Under the pieces are notes generated by a model. It ran no database searches, was not told the origin of the DNA, and was given only the letters and a program-made list of their open reading frames with translations. Source: Clostridium kluyveri DSM 555 (GTDB taxonomy: Bacteria > Bacillota > Clostridia > Clostridiales > Clostridiaceae). From it: a DNA stretch of 64,000 bases. The number at the start of each line of letters is the position of its first letter. Position 1 is the first letter of the stretch. The position numbers and the translations under genes are program-made. The stretch is from positions 992,001 to 1,056,000 of the forward strand of contig NC_009706.1 in NCBI RefSeq assembly GCF_000016505.1. Reading direction: 5' to 3'. Below are positions 8,293-18,772 of the stretch, piece by piece.

Positions 8293-10209
8293 ATGTCATC
8301 AATGGATTTTATAAGGATAGCAGCAGCATGCCCTTTAACAAATGTAGCAGATATAGAATTTAATTTAAATAATATAAAAATATGTATAGATAAGGCTTTG
8401 ACCGAAAAATCAAAGCTTGTGGTATTTCCGGAGCTTTCTATGACATCCTATACCTGTGCAGATCTTTTTGAACAGCAATTACTCCTGGAAAAATCCACAG
8501 AAGCTTTAAAAAATCTTTGTGATTATTCAAAGGATAAAGATATACTTATAGCAGTAGGAGCACCCCTTGTATTTAATTATTGTCTATACAATTGTGCATA
8601 TGTAATATTCAATGGTGAACTTTTAGGCATTGTGCCTAAAAGTTATATTCCAAATTATGAAGAGTTCTATGAAAAAAGATGGTTTACAGAGGGGCTGCAT
8701 ATTATAGATGAAAGGGTGGATTTATATTTTCAAAAGGGTATACCTTTTGGAGTGAATTTAATATTTACCTGTGGGAAATTTAAATTTGCTTTTGAAATAT
8801 GTGAAGACTTATGGGCTGTAATACCACCAAGCAGCTATTTAACTCTTATGGGTGCTAATATCATAGGAAATCTTTCTGCATCCAATGAAATTGTAAGCAA
8901 GTCTTTTTATAGAAGAAATCTGGTATCTTCTCAAAGTGCAAGATGTATGTGTTCCTATATGTATGTTTCATCTGGAGTATTTGAGTCTTCTACAGATCTG
9001 GTATTTAGTGGAGACCTGTGTATTTGTGAAAACGGTACATTATTAAAAGCCAATGAAAGATTTAACAGGGACAATGAAGTTATTACTTCAATTGTAGATT
9101 TGGGCAGATTGAATAATCAAAGGTTGAAAAATGTGAGCTTTAGAGATAATGTAAAGAAATGTTCACAGAGGCCTGTAAATATAGAATTTCAATTCGAAAA
9201 TTTAGATTGTGGAGAATTTGATAGAAATATTGACAAACATCCTTTTGTACCCTCAAATGAATATGAGAGAGAAGCAAGATGCAGGGAAATATTTAATATA
9301 CAGACTTCAGCTCTTGCAAAAAGAGTGAGTCATACTAATTTAAAAAAGGCAGTTATAGGTATATCCGGAGGGCTTGATTCTACATTAGCACTTCTAGTTA
9401 CAGTAAAAACTTTTGACGTTCTTAAAATTTCAAGGAAAAATATAATAACCATAACTATGCCTGGATTTGGAACTACAGACAGGACTTATAATAATGCAGT
9501 AAGTTTATGTAAAAATTTAGGTACAGAATTTAGAGAAATAAATATAGTGGATGCTTGTCTTCAACATTTTAAGGATATATCTCATAACAGAGATATACAT
9601 GATGTAACCTATGAAAATGTTCAGGCAAGGGAAAGAACTCAAATTATAATGGATATAGCCAATAAAGAAGGGGGCCTTGCAATTGGTACAGGGGATCTGT
9701 CGGAACTTGCCCTTGGATGGTGTACTTATAATGGAGATCATATGTCCATGTATGGAGTAAATTGTTCTGTTCCTAAAACTCTTGTGAGATATTTAGTTAG
9801 GTATGTTGCAGATAGGGAGGTTTCAAAAAATATAGGTGATATTTTAATAGATGTATTAAATACTCCTGTAAGTCCAGAATTACTTCCTAAAGGAAAAGAC
9901 GGTGAAATATCTCAAAAAACTGAAGATATAGTAGGACCTTATGAACTTCATGATTTCTTTTTATATTATTTTGTAAGACATAATTATTCCCACAAAAAGA
10001 TATTATTTTTAGCAAAACATGCATTTAAAGATGACTATGATATTAGCACTATTGAGAAATGGCTCAATATGTTTATAAGGAGATTCTTTACCCAGCAGTT
10101 TAAGCGTTCTGCAATTCCAGATGGTCCTAAGGTGGGTACTGTAAGTTTATCTCCAAGAGGTGACTGGAGAATGCCTTCAGATGCTAGTTTTAATTTATGG
10201 CTTAAATAA
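8293..10209 (+). CDS. nadE: Glutamine-dependent NAD+ synthetase
   Basis: 638-residue two-domain enzyme that amidates deamido-NAD+ using glutamine and ATP, the last step of NAD synthesis. The N-terminal nitrilase-type glutaminase (about 8-290) has the expected triad: E47 (VFPELSM), K116 (VPKSYIPNY) and C170 (FEICEDLW). The C-terminal ATP pyrophosphatase domain has the P-loop SGGLDST at 358-364 and the AIGTGDLSELALGWCTYNGDH region. The length is typical of the fused NadE form. GGAGGAAGAA precedes the ATG. It is followed within 30 bases by the NfeD gene, possibly in one transcript, with no obvious functional link. Confidence 0.95.
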   Translation: MSSMDFIRIAAACPLTNVADIEFNLNNIKICIDKALTEKSKLVVFPELSMTSYTCADLFEQQLLLEKSTEALKNLCDYSKDKDILIAVGAPLVFNYCLYNCAYVIFNGELLGIVPKSYIPNYEEFYEKRWFTEGLHIIDERVDLYFQKGIPFGVNLIFTCGKFKFAFEICEDLWAVIPPSSYLTLMGANIIGNLSASNEIVSKSFYRRNLVSSQSARCMCSYMYVSSGVFESSTDLVFSGDLCICENGTLLKANERFNRDNEVITSIVDLGRLNNQRLKNVSFRDNVKKCSQRPVNIEFQFENLDCGEFDRNIDKHPFVPSNEYEREARCREIFNIQTSALAKRVSHTNLKKAVIGISGGLDSTLALLVTVKTFDVLKISRKNIITITMPGFGTTDRTYNNAVSLCKNLGTEFREINIVDACLQHFKDISHNRDIHDVTYENVQARERTQIIMDIANKEGGLAIGTGDLSELALGWCTYNGDHMSMYGVNCSVPKTLVRYLVRYVADREVSKNIGDILIDVLNTPVSPELLPKGKDGEISQKTEDIVGPYELHDFFLYYFVRHNYSHKKILFLAKHAFKDDYDISTIEKWLNMFIRRFFTQQFKRSAIPDGPKVGTVSLSPRGDWRMPSDASFNLWLK

Positions 10210-10238
10210 AAACAATTTTAGTAATGAAAGGAGGATAT

Positions 10239-10664
10239 ATGTATAATAGTATTATTTTATGGGCTATAATTGGAATAGCGGCTCTATCAGTAGATATAAT
10301 AACAAGCAGTTTTTTATTTGTGTGGTTCACTGTGGGAGCCATTGGAGCAATTATAGCTGAAATATTGAATTACCCTTTTATAACTCAATTTATGGTATTT
10401 TTAGTAATTAGTGTAGTGCTTATAGCTATTTGTTATCCAATAGTAAAGAAAAATATTAAAAAGTATGTAAAACCCACTCCTCTCAGAGAAGAAACCTATG
10501 TGGGAAAAGAAGTTATTGTAGATGAAGAGATGGTTAAAAATAAAGCTTTAAGGATTGATGGAGTTTACTGGAATATAAAAAATCAGGGAGATACTTTAAA
10601 GAAGGGTGACACGGTGAAAGTGACTGCATTGGAGGGAAATAGATTAATCATAAAGAAAATATAG
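10239..10664 (+). CDS. NfeD-like membrane protein
   Basis: 141 residues. Two or three membrane helices (about 5-70: IILWAIIGIAALSVDII, FVWFTVGAIGAIIAEIL, FMVFLVISVVLIAICYP) precede a soluble OB-fold domain (about 83-141; YVGKEVIVDEE...GDTVKVTALEGNRLIIKKI). This is the short NfeD form, normally encoded next to an SPFH/stomatin partner, as here. The pair is thought to organise membrane microdomains or assist membrane protein quality control. An upstream in-frame ATG at 10224 is rejected because AAAGGAGG lies between it and the ATG at 10239. Confidence 0.88.
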   Translation: MYNSIILWAIIGIAALSVDIITSSFLFVWFTVGAIGAIIAEILNYPFITQFMVFLVISVVLIAICYPIVKKNIKKYVKPTPLREETYVGKEVIVDEEMVKNKALRIDGVYWNIKNQGDTLKKGDTVKVTALEGNRLIIKKI

Positions 10665-10719
10665 GTTGTGTATGTTAAGGCAATGATAAATTAATTATAG
10701 TTTAAGGAGGATAAGTATT

Positions 10720-11655
10720 ATGGGTACAATTGTAATTTTAATTATTTTCATAATTATTCTGGCAGCGGTGATATCTTCTATTAAGATTGTAAATACTGGG
10801 TATGTTACAATTATAGAGAGACTAGGGCAATTTCACAGGACACTTGAACCAGGATGGCATTTCATAATTCCTTTTGTTGATTTTGTGAGAAGAAAAGTTT
10901 CAACTAAACAGCAGATACTTGATATTGAACCCCAAAGTGTTATAACTAAGGACAATGTAAAAATATCTATAGATAATGTTATTTTTTACAGAGTATTAAA
11001 TCCAAAGGATGCTATATACAATATAGAAGATTATAGGGCAGGTATAGTTTTTTCAACTATTACTAATATGAGAAATATTGTAGGAAATATGACTTTAGAT
11101 GAGGTGCTTTCAGGAAGAGATCAAATAAACGGAGAACTTTTAAGGGTGGTAGATGATATAACAGATGCTTATGGAATAAAAATATTATCTGTAGAGATCA
11201 AAAATATTATGCCTCCTGCTGAAATACAACAGGCCATGGAAAAACAGATGAGAGCTGAAAGAGATAAAAGGGCTGTAATACTTCAGGCAGAAGGACAAAA
11301 ACAAAGTGACATAGCCAGAGCAGAAGGAGAAAAACAAGCTAAAATACTTCAAGCTGAGGCTGAAAAAGAAGCAAATATTAGAAGAGCAGAAGGACTTAGG
11401 CAATCTCAAATGTTAGAGGCAGAAGGTAAAGCAATGGCAATAAAATCTGTTGCAGAAGCAGAAGCAGAAGCTATTAATTTAGTAAATAGATCCATAATAG
11501 AGTCTGGTACAGATGAAAAGGTAATAGCTTTAAAACAAGTAGATGCATTGAAAGAAATGGCTAAAAATCCAGCAAATAAGCTTATACTTCCAAATGAAGC
11601 CATATCTTCTCTTGGAAATATGGCAGCAATAGCTGATATGCTTGCAGGTAAATAA
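10720..11655 (+). CDS. SPFH/stomatin-like membrane protein (paraslipin/QmcA type)
   Basis: 311 residues. One N-terminal membrane anchor (about 2-24) precedes a band-7/SPFH domain (about 25-185; GYVTIIERLGQFHRTLEPGWH, then SVITKDNVKISIDNV). A long alanine/glutamate coiled coil follows (about 170-250), with repeats such as QAEGQKQSDIARAEGEKQA, and then a C-terminal hydrophobic segment. These proteins form large oligomeric rings at the membrane. The NfeD gene lies 55 bases upstream, the usual partner arrangement. AAGGAGG stands before the ATG. It ends at its own terminator. Confidence 0.92.
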   Translation: MGTIVILIIFIIILAAVISSIKIVNTGYVTIIERLGQFHRTLEPGWHFIIPFVDFVRRKVSTKQQILDIEPQSVITKDNVKISIDNVIFYRVLNPKDAIYNIEDYRAGIVFSTITNMRNIVGNMTLDEVLSGRDQINGELLRVVDDITDAYGIKILSVEIKNIMPPAEIQQAMEKQMRAERDKRAVILQAEGQKQSDIARAEGEKQAKILQAEAEKEANIRRAEGLRQSQMLEAEGKAMAIKSVAEAEAEAINLVNRSIIESGTDEKVIALKQVDALKEMAKNPANKLILPNEAISSLGNMAAIADMLAGK

Positions 11656-11682
11656 AGCTAAATAATGTTTAAAGTGAAAATG

Positions 11683-11727
11683 GAGTGTGACAGGGATAAC
11701 AAGATTAGCCTGTGGCACTCTATTTTT
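11683..11727 (+). terminator. Terminator after the NfeD/SPFH pair
   Basis: GAGTG (11683-11687) and CACTC (11716-11720) with an inner CAGG/CCTG pairing, followed by TATTTTTTAT. Confidence 0.7.
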
Positions 11728-11886
11728 TATGCTATTTTATGTGGAATAGACAAGTAATTGTAATAATATAGAATATACTAATATATAATAGAATATCAAA
11801 TGATTGTAAAGAAGATGATATTTAAAACTGAAACTAAAGAGGAAAATAGGATTTAATATTAAAAATAGATAAAGGGCGTGATATTT

Positions 11887-14331
11887 GTGAAAGCTATAAT
11901 AATGGCAGGAGGAGAAGGAACTAGGTTAAGGCCCTTAACCTGTAACATACCTAAACCTATGATGCCCATTATGGGTAAACCTATAATGGAATATGCATTA
12001 GAATTACTTAAAAATGTGGGCATAGAAGATATTGGGGCTACCTTGCAATATTTACCGGATGAAATAATAAATTATTTTGGGGATGGCAGAGATTTTGGGG
12101 TTAATATAAGTTATTTCATAGAAGAAACACCTTTAGGCACTGCTGGAAGTGTTAAAAATGCAGAGGCATTTTTAAATGATACTTTTATTGTCATAAGCGG
12201 AGATGCCCTTACGGACATAGACTTATCCAGGGCCATTGCTTTTCACAAGAGAAAAGGTGCTGTGGCTACTTTAGTACTGAAGGAAGAATCAGTGCCCTTA
12301 GAATTTGGGGTGGTGGTTACAGATGACAAAGGAAAAGTAACCGGTTTTTTAGAGAAACCAGGATGGGGTGAAGTATTTAGTGACAAAATAAATACGGGAA
12401 TATATATTTTAGAACCAGAAATATTTAAATATTATGAAAAAAATAAAAAATTTGATTTCAGTGGTAACCTTTTTCCGCTTCTTTTAAAAGAGAAGGTACC
12501 TGTTTTTGGGTATGTGGCAGAAGGTTACTGGTGTGATATAGGGAATATCGACCAGTATATGAAATGCCATTTTGATATATTGAAGGGACTTGCAAATATA
12601 AACATAAATGCAGAAAAATATGGTGAAGATATATGGATGGGAGAAGAATGTGAAATAAGTCCCCAGGCTAATATTTTAAAACCCGTATATATAGGAAGAG
12701 GCAGTAAAATATATAAAAATGCCCAGATTGGTCCTTATACTGTGTTGGGGGAAAATAACATTATTTCTCATGAAGCTACCATAAAAAGAAGTATACTTTT
12801 TAATAACTGTTATATAGGAGACAAGGCACAAATAAGAGGTGCTGTGCTTTGTAAAAAAGTTCAAATTGAATCTCAATGTTCTGTATTTGAAGAAGCTGCC
12901 CTTGGAAATGATACTATTATAAAAGACAAGGCTATAATAAAGCCTGGAGTTAAGATATGGCCAAATAAAATAATAGAAAGCGGTACTTTGGTAAATTCCA
13001 ATATCATATGGAAAGAAAAAGCTTTAAAGTCTATTTTCGGGAAAAATGGTATTGGCGGAGAGATAAATGTAGATATAACTCCAGAATTTGTTTCAAAGCT
13101 TGGCTCTGCCTATGGTTCTATTCTAAAGGCAGATTCCAGAGTTGCCATAGCCTGCAGCGATAATGGGGCGGCACAGATGTTTAAATATTCTCTGGCTACA
13201 GGGCTTTTGTCCATGGGGATGGAGGTTATGGACTTAAAAAAAATGCCAATGGCCTTTATAAGACAGTCAATTCTTTTTTTTGGAGCTCAGGCAGGAATTT
13301 ATGTATGTGTAAGTAGAAATGCCCCGGAAAAGGTTACTATAATATTTATGGATAAAAATGGACTTAATATAGATAGAGCAATGGAAAGAAAGATAGAAAG
13401 TAGTTTTATAAGAGAGGACTTTAGAAGAGTTAGATCAGATAAATTTAAACATATGGAGCATATATACAATTGTTTGGAATATTATGAAAGACAGCTTATA
13501 AATGGACTTTCTCTTGAAAATATAAAAATTCAAAAGTACAGAGCAGTTTTAAGTATAGAAGATCCTATGATATTTGAAGTAATTAGTGAAATTTTAAAGG
13601 AGCTTAAAGTTGAGGTAAAACTTTATGACAAATTTGGAGATACGGAAGGACTAGCTCAAAAAGTTGTAGAAGATAGTGCAAGTTTGGGAATTGAAATAGA
13701 TGAAGAATGTAAAAGACCAGTTATTATAGATGAGAAAGGAAGTATAATAAAGGACAATCTATATGATGCCCTAAATGCATTGGTTATGCTTAAAACCCAT
13801 GACATAAGAACTTTAGTAGTTCCGGTTACAGCCTCTTCTACCATGGAAAAACTGGCTAAAATATGCGGGTGTAAATTTATAAGAACCAAAACTGCCCACA
13901 AATTTATACTAGAAACTTATTTAAAAAATTCTCCTTATTTAAGTGAGAGGGATATGGTAAGTGCATATCTTATGACACTGGATGCAGTGAGTGTATGTGC
14001 CATGGTTATTAATTTTATGGCAAACTGTAATAGAACCCTTTCACAGATAACTTCTACTATTCCTCAATACTATACTTTCAAAAAAGAAATAAAGTGTCCA
14101 TGGAATATGAAAGGGAAACTTATGAGAAACCTAATAGAAGAAAATATTTCAAAATCTATAGATTTAATTGAAGGGGTAAAACTTAATTTTGAAGATGGAT
14201 GGGCCTTGGTACTGCCGGATGCAGATGAACCTTTATGTAAGATATATACAGAGTGCAGTGATTATAAAAAGCTCAATAAACTTACAGAGGACATTTTAAC
14301 CAAAATTACTACCATAACTAAAGAATACTAA
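11887..14331 (+). CDS. Nucleotidyltransferase fused to a degenerate phosphomannomutase domain
   Basis: 814 residues. The N-terminal sugar-1-phosphate nucleotidyltransferase (about 1-232) keeps GGEGTRLRP and the IPKPMMPIMGKP lysine region. A left-handed beta-helix (about 245-365) follows. The C-terminal part (about 380-814) is laid out like a phosphomannomutase. The family is usually called mannose-1-phosphate guanylyltransferase, making a nucleotide sugar for surface glycans. The mutase part looks damaged. The usual TASHNP phosphoserine loop reads CVSRNAP (S476), and where the metal loop DGDGDR should be there is DEECKR (605-610). So the first domain is probably active and the second probably regulatory or structural. 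The GTG at 11887 is preferred over 11878, which is only one base from AAAGGG. Confidence 0.82.
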   Translation: MKAIIMAGGEGTRLRPLTCNIPKPMMPIMGKPIMEYALELLKNVGIEDIGATLQYLPDEIINYFGDGRDFGVNISYFIEETPLGTAGSVKNAEAFLNDTFIVISGDALTDIDLSRAIAFHKRKGAVATLVLKEESVPLEFGVVVTDDKGKVTGFLEKPGWGEVFSDKINTGIYILEPEIFKYYEKNKKFDFSGNLFPLLLKEKVPVFGYVAEGYWCDIGNIDQYMKCHFDILKGLANININAEKYGEDIWMGEECEISPQANILKPVYIGRGSKIYKNAQIGPYTVLGENNIISHEATIKRSILFNNCYIGDKAQIRGAVLCKKVQIESQCSVFEEAALGNDTIIKDKAIIKPGVKIWPNKIIESGTLVNSNIIWKEKALKSIFGKNGIGGEINVDITPEFVSKLGSAYGSILKADSRVAIACSDNGAAQMFKYSLATGLLSMGMEVMDLKKMPMAFIRQSILFFGAQAGIYVCVSRNAPEKVTIIFMDKNGLNIDRAMERKIESSFIREDFRRVRSDKFKHMEHIYNCLEYYERQLINGLSLENIKIQKYRAVLSIEDPMIFEVISEILKELKVEVKLYDKFGDTEGLAQKVVEDSASLGIEIDEECKRPVIIDEKGSIIKDNLYDALNALVMLKTHDIRTLVVPVTASSTMEKLAKICGCKFIRTKTAHKFILETYLKNSPYLSERDMVSAYLMTLDAVSVCAMVINFMANCNRTLSQITSTIPQYYTFKKEIKCPWNMKGKLMRNLIEENISKSIDLIEGVKLNFEDGWALVLPDADEPLCKIYTECSDYKKLNKLTEDILTKITTITKEY

Positions 14332-14448
14332 AATATCTTCTACTTGTTATTTATTTTTATATACTTTAAAATTATATATAACAGATTAAAAATAGTAAAT
14401 AATATTAAAAGTAGGATTAATTTTTAGTAATATAGGTGTGATTGTATT

Positions 14449-17400
14449 ATGAGTATAAGGTTTATATATGGAAGAGCAGGAAGCGGTAAAAGTCATTATT
14501 GTCTTGAAGATATTAAAAGAAGAATACAAGAAGTTAATGACAGAAATCTGATACTTTTAGTTCCAGAACAATTTTCTTTTCAGGCAGAAAAAAATTTAAT
14601 AAAGTCAATAGGAGAAAAGGGAACTTTAAAAGCTCAAGTACTTAGTTTTAGAAGGATGGCGGAAAAAGTATTTGATGAAGTAGGAGGGGGAATTAAAAAA
14701 TATATAAATGATGCGGGGAAAAATATACTTTTGTATAAAATAATAGAAGAAAACAAGAATAAATTAAAAGTTTACAAAACTTCTGCAAAAAAACAGGGTT
14801 TTGTAAACCTGGTTTCAGATATAATAGGAGAATTTAAGAAGTACAATATATCCCCGGAGTTTTTAAAGGAAAATTTAGATAGTATAGAAAATAAAAGTTT
14901 AAAAAATAAATTAGAAGATATAGGAATGTTATTTCTGGAATTTCAAAATAGGCTTAGCAAAAATTATATAGATTTAGAGGATACACTGCACATATTATGT
15001 GAAAAATTGGATAAATCCATTATTTTCAAGAATTCAGAGGTATGGATAGATGAATTTTCTACTTTTACTCCTCAGGAATACAGTATAATAGAAAAAATTA
15101 TGTGTAGTGCATATAGAGTAAATATAACCTTGTGTATGGATGCATTGGGGGAATATTCAGAAAGAGAAAGCATAGACTTGTTTTTACCTATTAAAATTAC
15201 AGAGCGAAATATTTTACAAATAGCAGAAAAAAATAATATAATCTACCAAAAACCAGTAAATTTAAGGTGCAGTCCCTGTTATAGATTTAAAAATAGTACT
15301 GCACTTCAACACCTTCAACATTCTTTGTTTTCATATCCTTATAAGAATTATGAGAAATCTACAGAGGACATAAATATATTTAAAGCTCTAAATAAATACA
15401 CTGAAATAGATTATATTGCAAGAGATATAGTAAAAGCCTGTAGAGATAAAAATCTTAGATTTAAAGATATGGCAGTGGTTACAGGAGATTTAGATGAATA
15501 TGAAAATTTAATAAAAGCAGTATTTAATCAATACGACATACCTTATTTTATAGATAAAAAAAGAGAAATTATCCATAATCAAATTGTAATTTTAATAATT
15601 TCTGCTGTTGAAATATTGGCTAAAAATTGGTCTTATGAGTCTGTATTCAGATATCTAAAAACAGGACTTTTGGATTTAGAATTTGATGATATAGATATTT
15701 TGGAGAATTATGTGCTGGCTAATGGAATAAGAGGAAGGCAATGGTTAGATACAAAACCCTGGAGTTTTAAAATAAATTACGGAAATTTTAAAGAAGATGA
15801 CTCTGAGGAAGAACAAGAATATCTAAATAAAATAAATTGCATAAGGGATAAGGTGAGAGAACCAATATTAAAGCTTTCTAATGATATAAAGGGAAAGAAG
15901 AAAGGAAGACATATCTGTGAGGAACTTTATAATTTTTTATGTGAGTTAAAAATACCAGAAAAAGTAGAAGAACTTATAATAGAGTTTAGAAATACTGATA
16001 GATTAGATAAAGCAAATGAATACAGTCAGATTTGGGATATAGTAGTAGATGTACTAGATCAAATAGTAGATGTACTAGGGGAACAATCTTTTGGAATGGA
16101 AATATTCAATGAGGCACTTGAAATAGGATTTTCACAATATGAAATAGGGGTAATACCTCCTGCCTTAGATCAGGTTTTAGTAAGTAATATAACCAGAATA
16201 AAAAGTTATAATATAAGTGCACTCTACATAGCTGGAGTTAATGACGGAATCTTTCCTGTAACCATATCGCCGGAAGGGATTTTTACAGATCAGGACAGGG
16301 ATGAACTTAAACAAAATGGATTGGAAATAGCACCTAATACGAGAAGTAGGGCTTTTGAAGAACAATTTTTAATATATGCTACATTAACTATAGTGGATAA
16401 ATATCTAACATTGACTTATTCTATGAGTGATGAAGAAGGAAAAGCTAAAAGACCTTCTGTTGTTATATCTATGATAAAGAAGATATTTCCCAAATTACAG
16501 GAAAAAAGTAATTTGTTAGATGCATCAGGATATGAAGGGGGAATAGAAGCTGTAAACAGTCCCAAAGTCACTTTTAATATGTTAATTTCAAATATAAGAA
16601 GAAATTTAGGTCATAGGGAAAATATAAATTCACTTTGGATAGATGTTTATAGGTGGTACAGAGAACATGAAATCTGGAATAAAAGACTAGATACGGTATT
16701 AGGTGCATTTTATTACAATAATGAAATCAAAATTTCAGATTTAGTTAAGATTAGAAGGCTCTATGGAAAACATCTAAATATGAGTGTTTCAAGATTAGAG
16801 AAATTTGCACAATGCCCCTTTGGCTATTTTGTACAATACGGACTTAAAGTTAAAGACAGGAAAATGTACAGTTTAAGTGCTCCAGATTTGGGAAGCTTTA
16901 TGCATGGTATACTTGAAAGATTTTCTATAGGTTTAAAACAAAAAAGTTTAACTTGGGAAAATGTAGATGAAAGATGTTGTGAAGAAAATATAAATGATTT
17001 AGTAGACAATGTTTTGTATGACAATCCTAATTCTATACTGAACAGTTCTAAAAAGTATAAGCATGTTACAGATAAATTAAAGAAAACTCTCACAAGGTCT
17101 GTGTGGCTCATAGCACAACATATGAAAAAAGGGAGATTTATACCTAGAGCCTATGAACTTGTCTTTGGGGAAATAGGTGATTTTCCTCCTATCTCAATAG
17201 AGTTAGATTCAGGAGAAAAGGTTAGTCTTACAGGAAAAGTAGATAGGGTGGATACAGCAAAAGAAGATATAATAACTTATATTAGAATAGTGGATTATAA
17301 ATCAGGTACCCGGGAATTTAAACTTTCTGATGTATACTATGGTTTTCAATTACAACTTTTAATATATTTAGATGCCATACTTACAGAGTTTGATAAAATG

Positions 17401-17901
17401 ACTAAAGGGAAATCTATTCCTGCAGGATTATTGTATTTTAAGTTGGAAGATCCTATAGTAAGGACTAAAGAAAATATACCTGACCATGAAATAGAAGATA
17501 GAATAACTAAGAGTTTAAAAATGAATGGATTGCTTTTAAATGATGTAAATGTAATAAGGCAGATGGATACCAGCATGGAAAAAAGTTCAGATATTATATC
17601 TGTTTCCATAAAGAAAGATGGAAATCTTTCTAAGTCTAAATCATCATTGGCCACAAGAAAGCAGTTTGAAATTCTAAGGAAGTACGTAAGAAGTACTATA
17701 GCGGATTTATGTAAAAAAATATTGACTGGAAATATAGAGGTTACCCCTTATAAAAATAAAACTAAAAATGGCTGTAGTTATTGTGAATATTCGGCTATAT
17801 GTCAATTTGATACCTCTATAAAAGGAAATAAATATAGAATAATTGAAGATAAAAGTGATGAAGAAATATGGAAGCATATAGAAAATAAAGTTCAAGAATA
17901 G
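14449..17901 (+). CDS. addB: AddB subunit of the AddAB helicase-nuclease
   Basis: 1150-residue subunit of the ATP-dependent helicase/exonuclease that resects double-strand breaks. The N-terminal P-loop GRAGSGKS (about 8-15) is followed by the inactive helicase-like region. The C-terminal RecB-family nuclease domain contains VDYKSGTREFKLSDVYYGFQLQLLIY. The four iron-sulfur ligands are visible as C789 (FAQCPFGYF), C1109, C1112 and C1118 (CSYCEYSAIC). The length is normal. The usual partner addA, commonly the next gene in Firmicutes, is not there; surE follows 56 bases later. AddA must be elsewhere, or this AddB acts without it. The Shine-Dalgarno is weak (TAGGTGTG) before the ATG. Confidence 0.93.
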   Translation: MSIRFIYGRAGSGKSHYCLEDIKRRIQEVNDRNLILLVPEQFSFQAEKNLIKSIGEKGTLKAQVLSFRRMAEKVFDEVGGGIKKYINDAGKNILLYKIIEENKNKLKVYKTSAKKQGFVNLVSDIIGEFKKYNISPEFLKENLDSIENKSLKNKLEDIGMLFLEFQNRLSKNYIDLEDTLHILCEKLDKSIIFKNSEVWIDEFSTFTPQEYSIIEKIMCSAYRVNITLCMDALGEYSERESIDLFLPIKITERNILQIAEKNNIIYQKPVNLRCSPCYRFKNSTALQHLQHSLFSYPYKNYEKSTEDINIFKALNKYTEIDYIARDIVKACRDKNLRFKDMAVVTGDLDEYENLIKAVFNQYDIPYFIDKKREIIHNQIVILIISAVEILAKNWSYESVFRYLKTGLLDLEFDDIDILENYVLANGIRGRQWLDTKPWSFKINYGNFKEDDSEEEQEYLNKINCIRDKVREPILKLSNDIKGKKKGRHICEELYNFLCELKIPEKVEELIIEFRNTDRLDKANEYSQIWDIVVDVLDQIVDVLGEQSFGMEIFNEALEIGFSQYEIGVIPPALDQVLVSNITRIKSYNISALYIAGVNDGIFPVTISPEGIFTDQDRDELKQNGLEIAPNTRSRAFEEQFLIYATLTIVDKYLTLTYSMSDEEGKAKRPSVVISMIKKIFPKLQEKSNLLDASGYEGGIEAVNSPKVTFNMLISNIRRNLGHRENINSLWIDVYRWYREHEIWNKRLDTVLGAFYYNNEIKISDLVKIRRLYGKHLNMSVSRLEKFAQCPFGYFVQYGLKVKDRKMYSLSAPDLGSFMHGILERFSIGLKQKSLTWENVDERCCEENINDLVDNVLYDNPNSILNSSKKYKHVTDKLKKTLTRSVWLIAQHMKKGRFIPRAYELVFGEIGDFPPISIELDSGEKVSLTGKVDRVDTAKEDIITYIRIVDYKSGTREFKLSDVYYGFQLQLLIYLDAILTEFDKMTKGKSIPAGLLYFKLEDPIVRTKENIPDHEIEDRITKSLKMNGLLLNDVNVIRQMDTSMEKSSDIISVSIKKDGNLSKSKSSLATRKQFEILRKYVRSTIADLCKKILTGNIEVTPYKNKTKNGCSYCEYSAICQFDTSIKGNKYRIIEDKSDEEIWKHIENKVQE

Positions 17902-17957
17902 TGTGTTCGTAATTTTTGATTTAAATATACATTATAATTAGCATTGGAGGATAAAAA

Positions 17958-18695
17958 ATGAGATTGTTACTGACTAACGATGATGGAATAATGGCAGAAG
18001 GAATACAGGTACTGGCTAAACACTTTGAAAAGGATAATGAAGTTATAATTGCGGCACCGGATGTACAAAGAAGTGGCAGCGGCCACTGTATAACTACTGT
18101 ACCAGGTGAATTGATTATACAGGAAGTAAAACTTGAAGGAATAAATTCAAAAGCTTACAGTATTACTGGCACTCCTGCAGATTGTGCCAGATTAGGAGTG
18201 CGAAAATTAGGAAATAATCAAATAGATATGGTTATATCTGGAATAAATAATGGATTTAATCTAGGTATAGATTCCTTATATTCTGGAACTGTATCTGCAG
18301 CTATAGAAGCTGCTATATGCGAGACTCCTTCCATAGCTGTATCCCTTGATACTAAAGGAGGTAATTATGATTATAATATAGCGGCAGAATATGCCCTGGA
18401 AGTTTTCTCTATATATAAGGATAAGTATAAAAACAAAGATGAAAATGTAGTTTTAAGTTTAAATGTACCTTGCCTACCTAGAGAAAAAATAAAAGGTCTA
18501 AAGGTATGCAGAGTGGGGTTTAAATACCATTTGCAGGAAATATATGATAAAGGTGAAAAGACAGAAGAATTAAGCTATAATTACACGGATATATATTATG
18601 TAAAAAGAGGATATGCAGCACTTAGTCCCTTGCATTATGATTTAACTAATTATAAAATATTAGGGGATATTAATAATCTTTTTACTGAAAAATAA
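17958..18695 (+). CDS. surE: 5-prime-nucleotidase SurE
   Basis: 245-residue stationary-phase survival nucleotidase that dephosphorylates nucleoside 5-prime (and 3-prime) monophosphates. The N-terminal metal site is LLLTNDDG (D8, D9). The next signature is AAPDVQRSGSGHCITT. Then come GTPADCARLG and the asparagine region VISGINNGFNLGIDSLYSGTVSAA. All are intact. GGAGG lies seven bases before the ATG. The gene follows addB by 56 bases and precedes transaldolase by 77, with no functional tie visible beyond co-direction. Confidence 0.95.
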   Translation: MRLLLTNDDGIMAEGIQVLAKHFEKDNEVIIAAPDVQRSGSGHCITTVPGELIIQEVKLEGINSKAYSITGTPADCARLGVRKLGNNQIDMVISGINNGFNLGIDSLYSGTVSAAIEAAICETPSIAVSLDTKGGNYDYNIAAEYALEVFSIYKDKYKNKDENVVLSLNVPCLPREKIKGLKVCRVGFKYHLQEIYDKGEKTEELSYNYTDIYYVKRGYAALSPLHYDLTNYKILGDINNLFTEK

Positions 18696-18772
18696 TATGT
18701 ATATGTTTAAACTGTACATTGTATTTTTTATATAAACTCTAATTATACAAAACAAGAGGAGGAAAATTTTTA

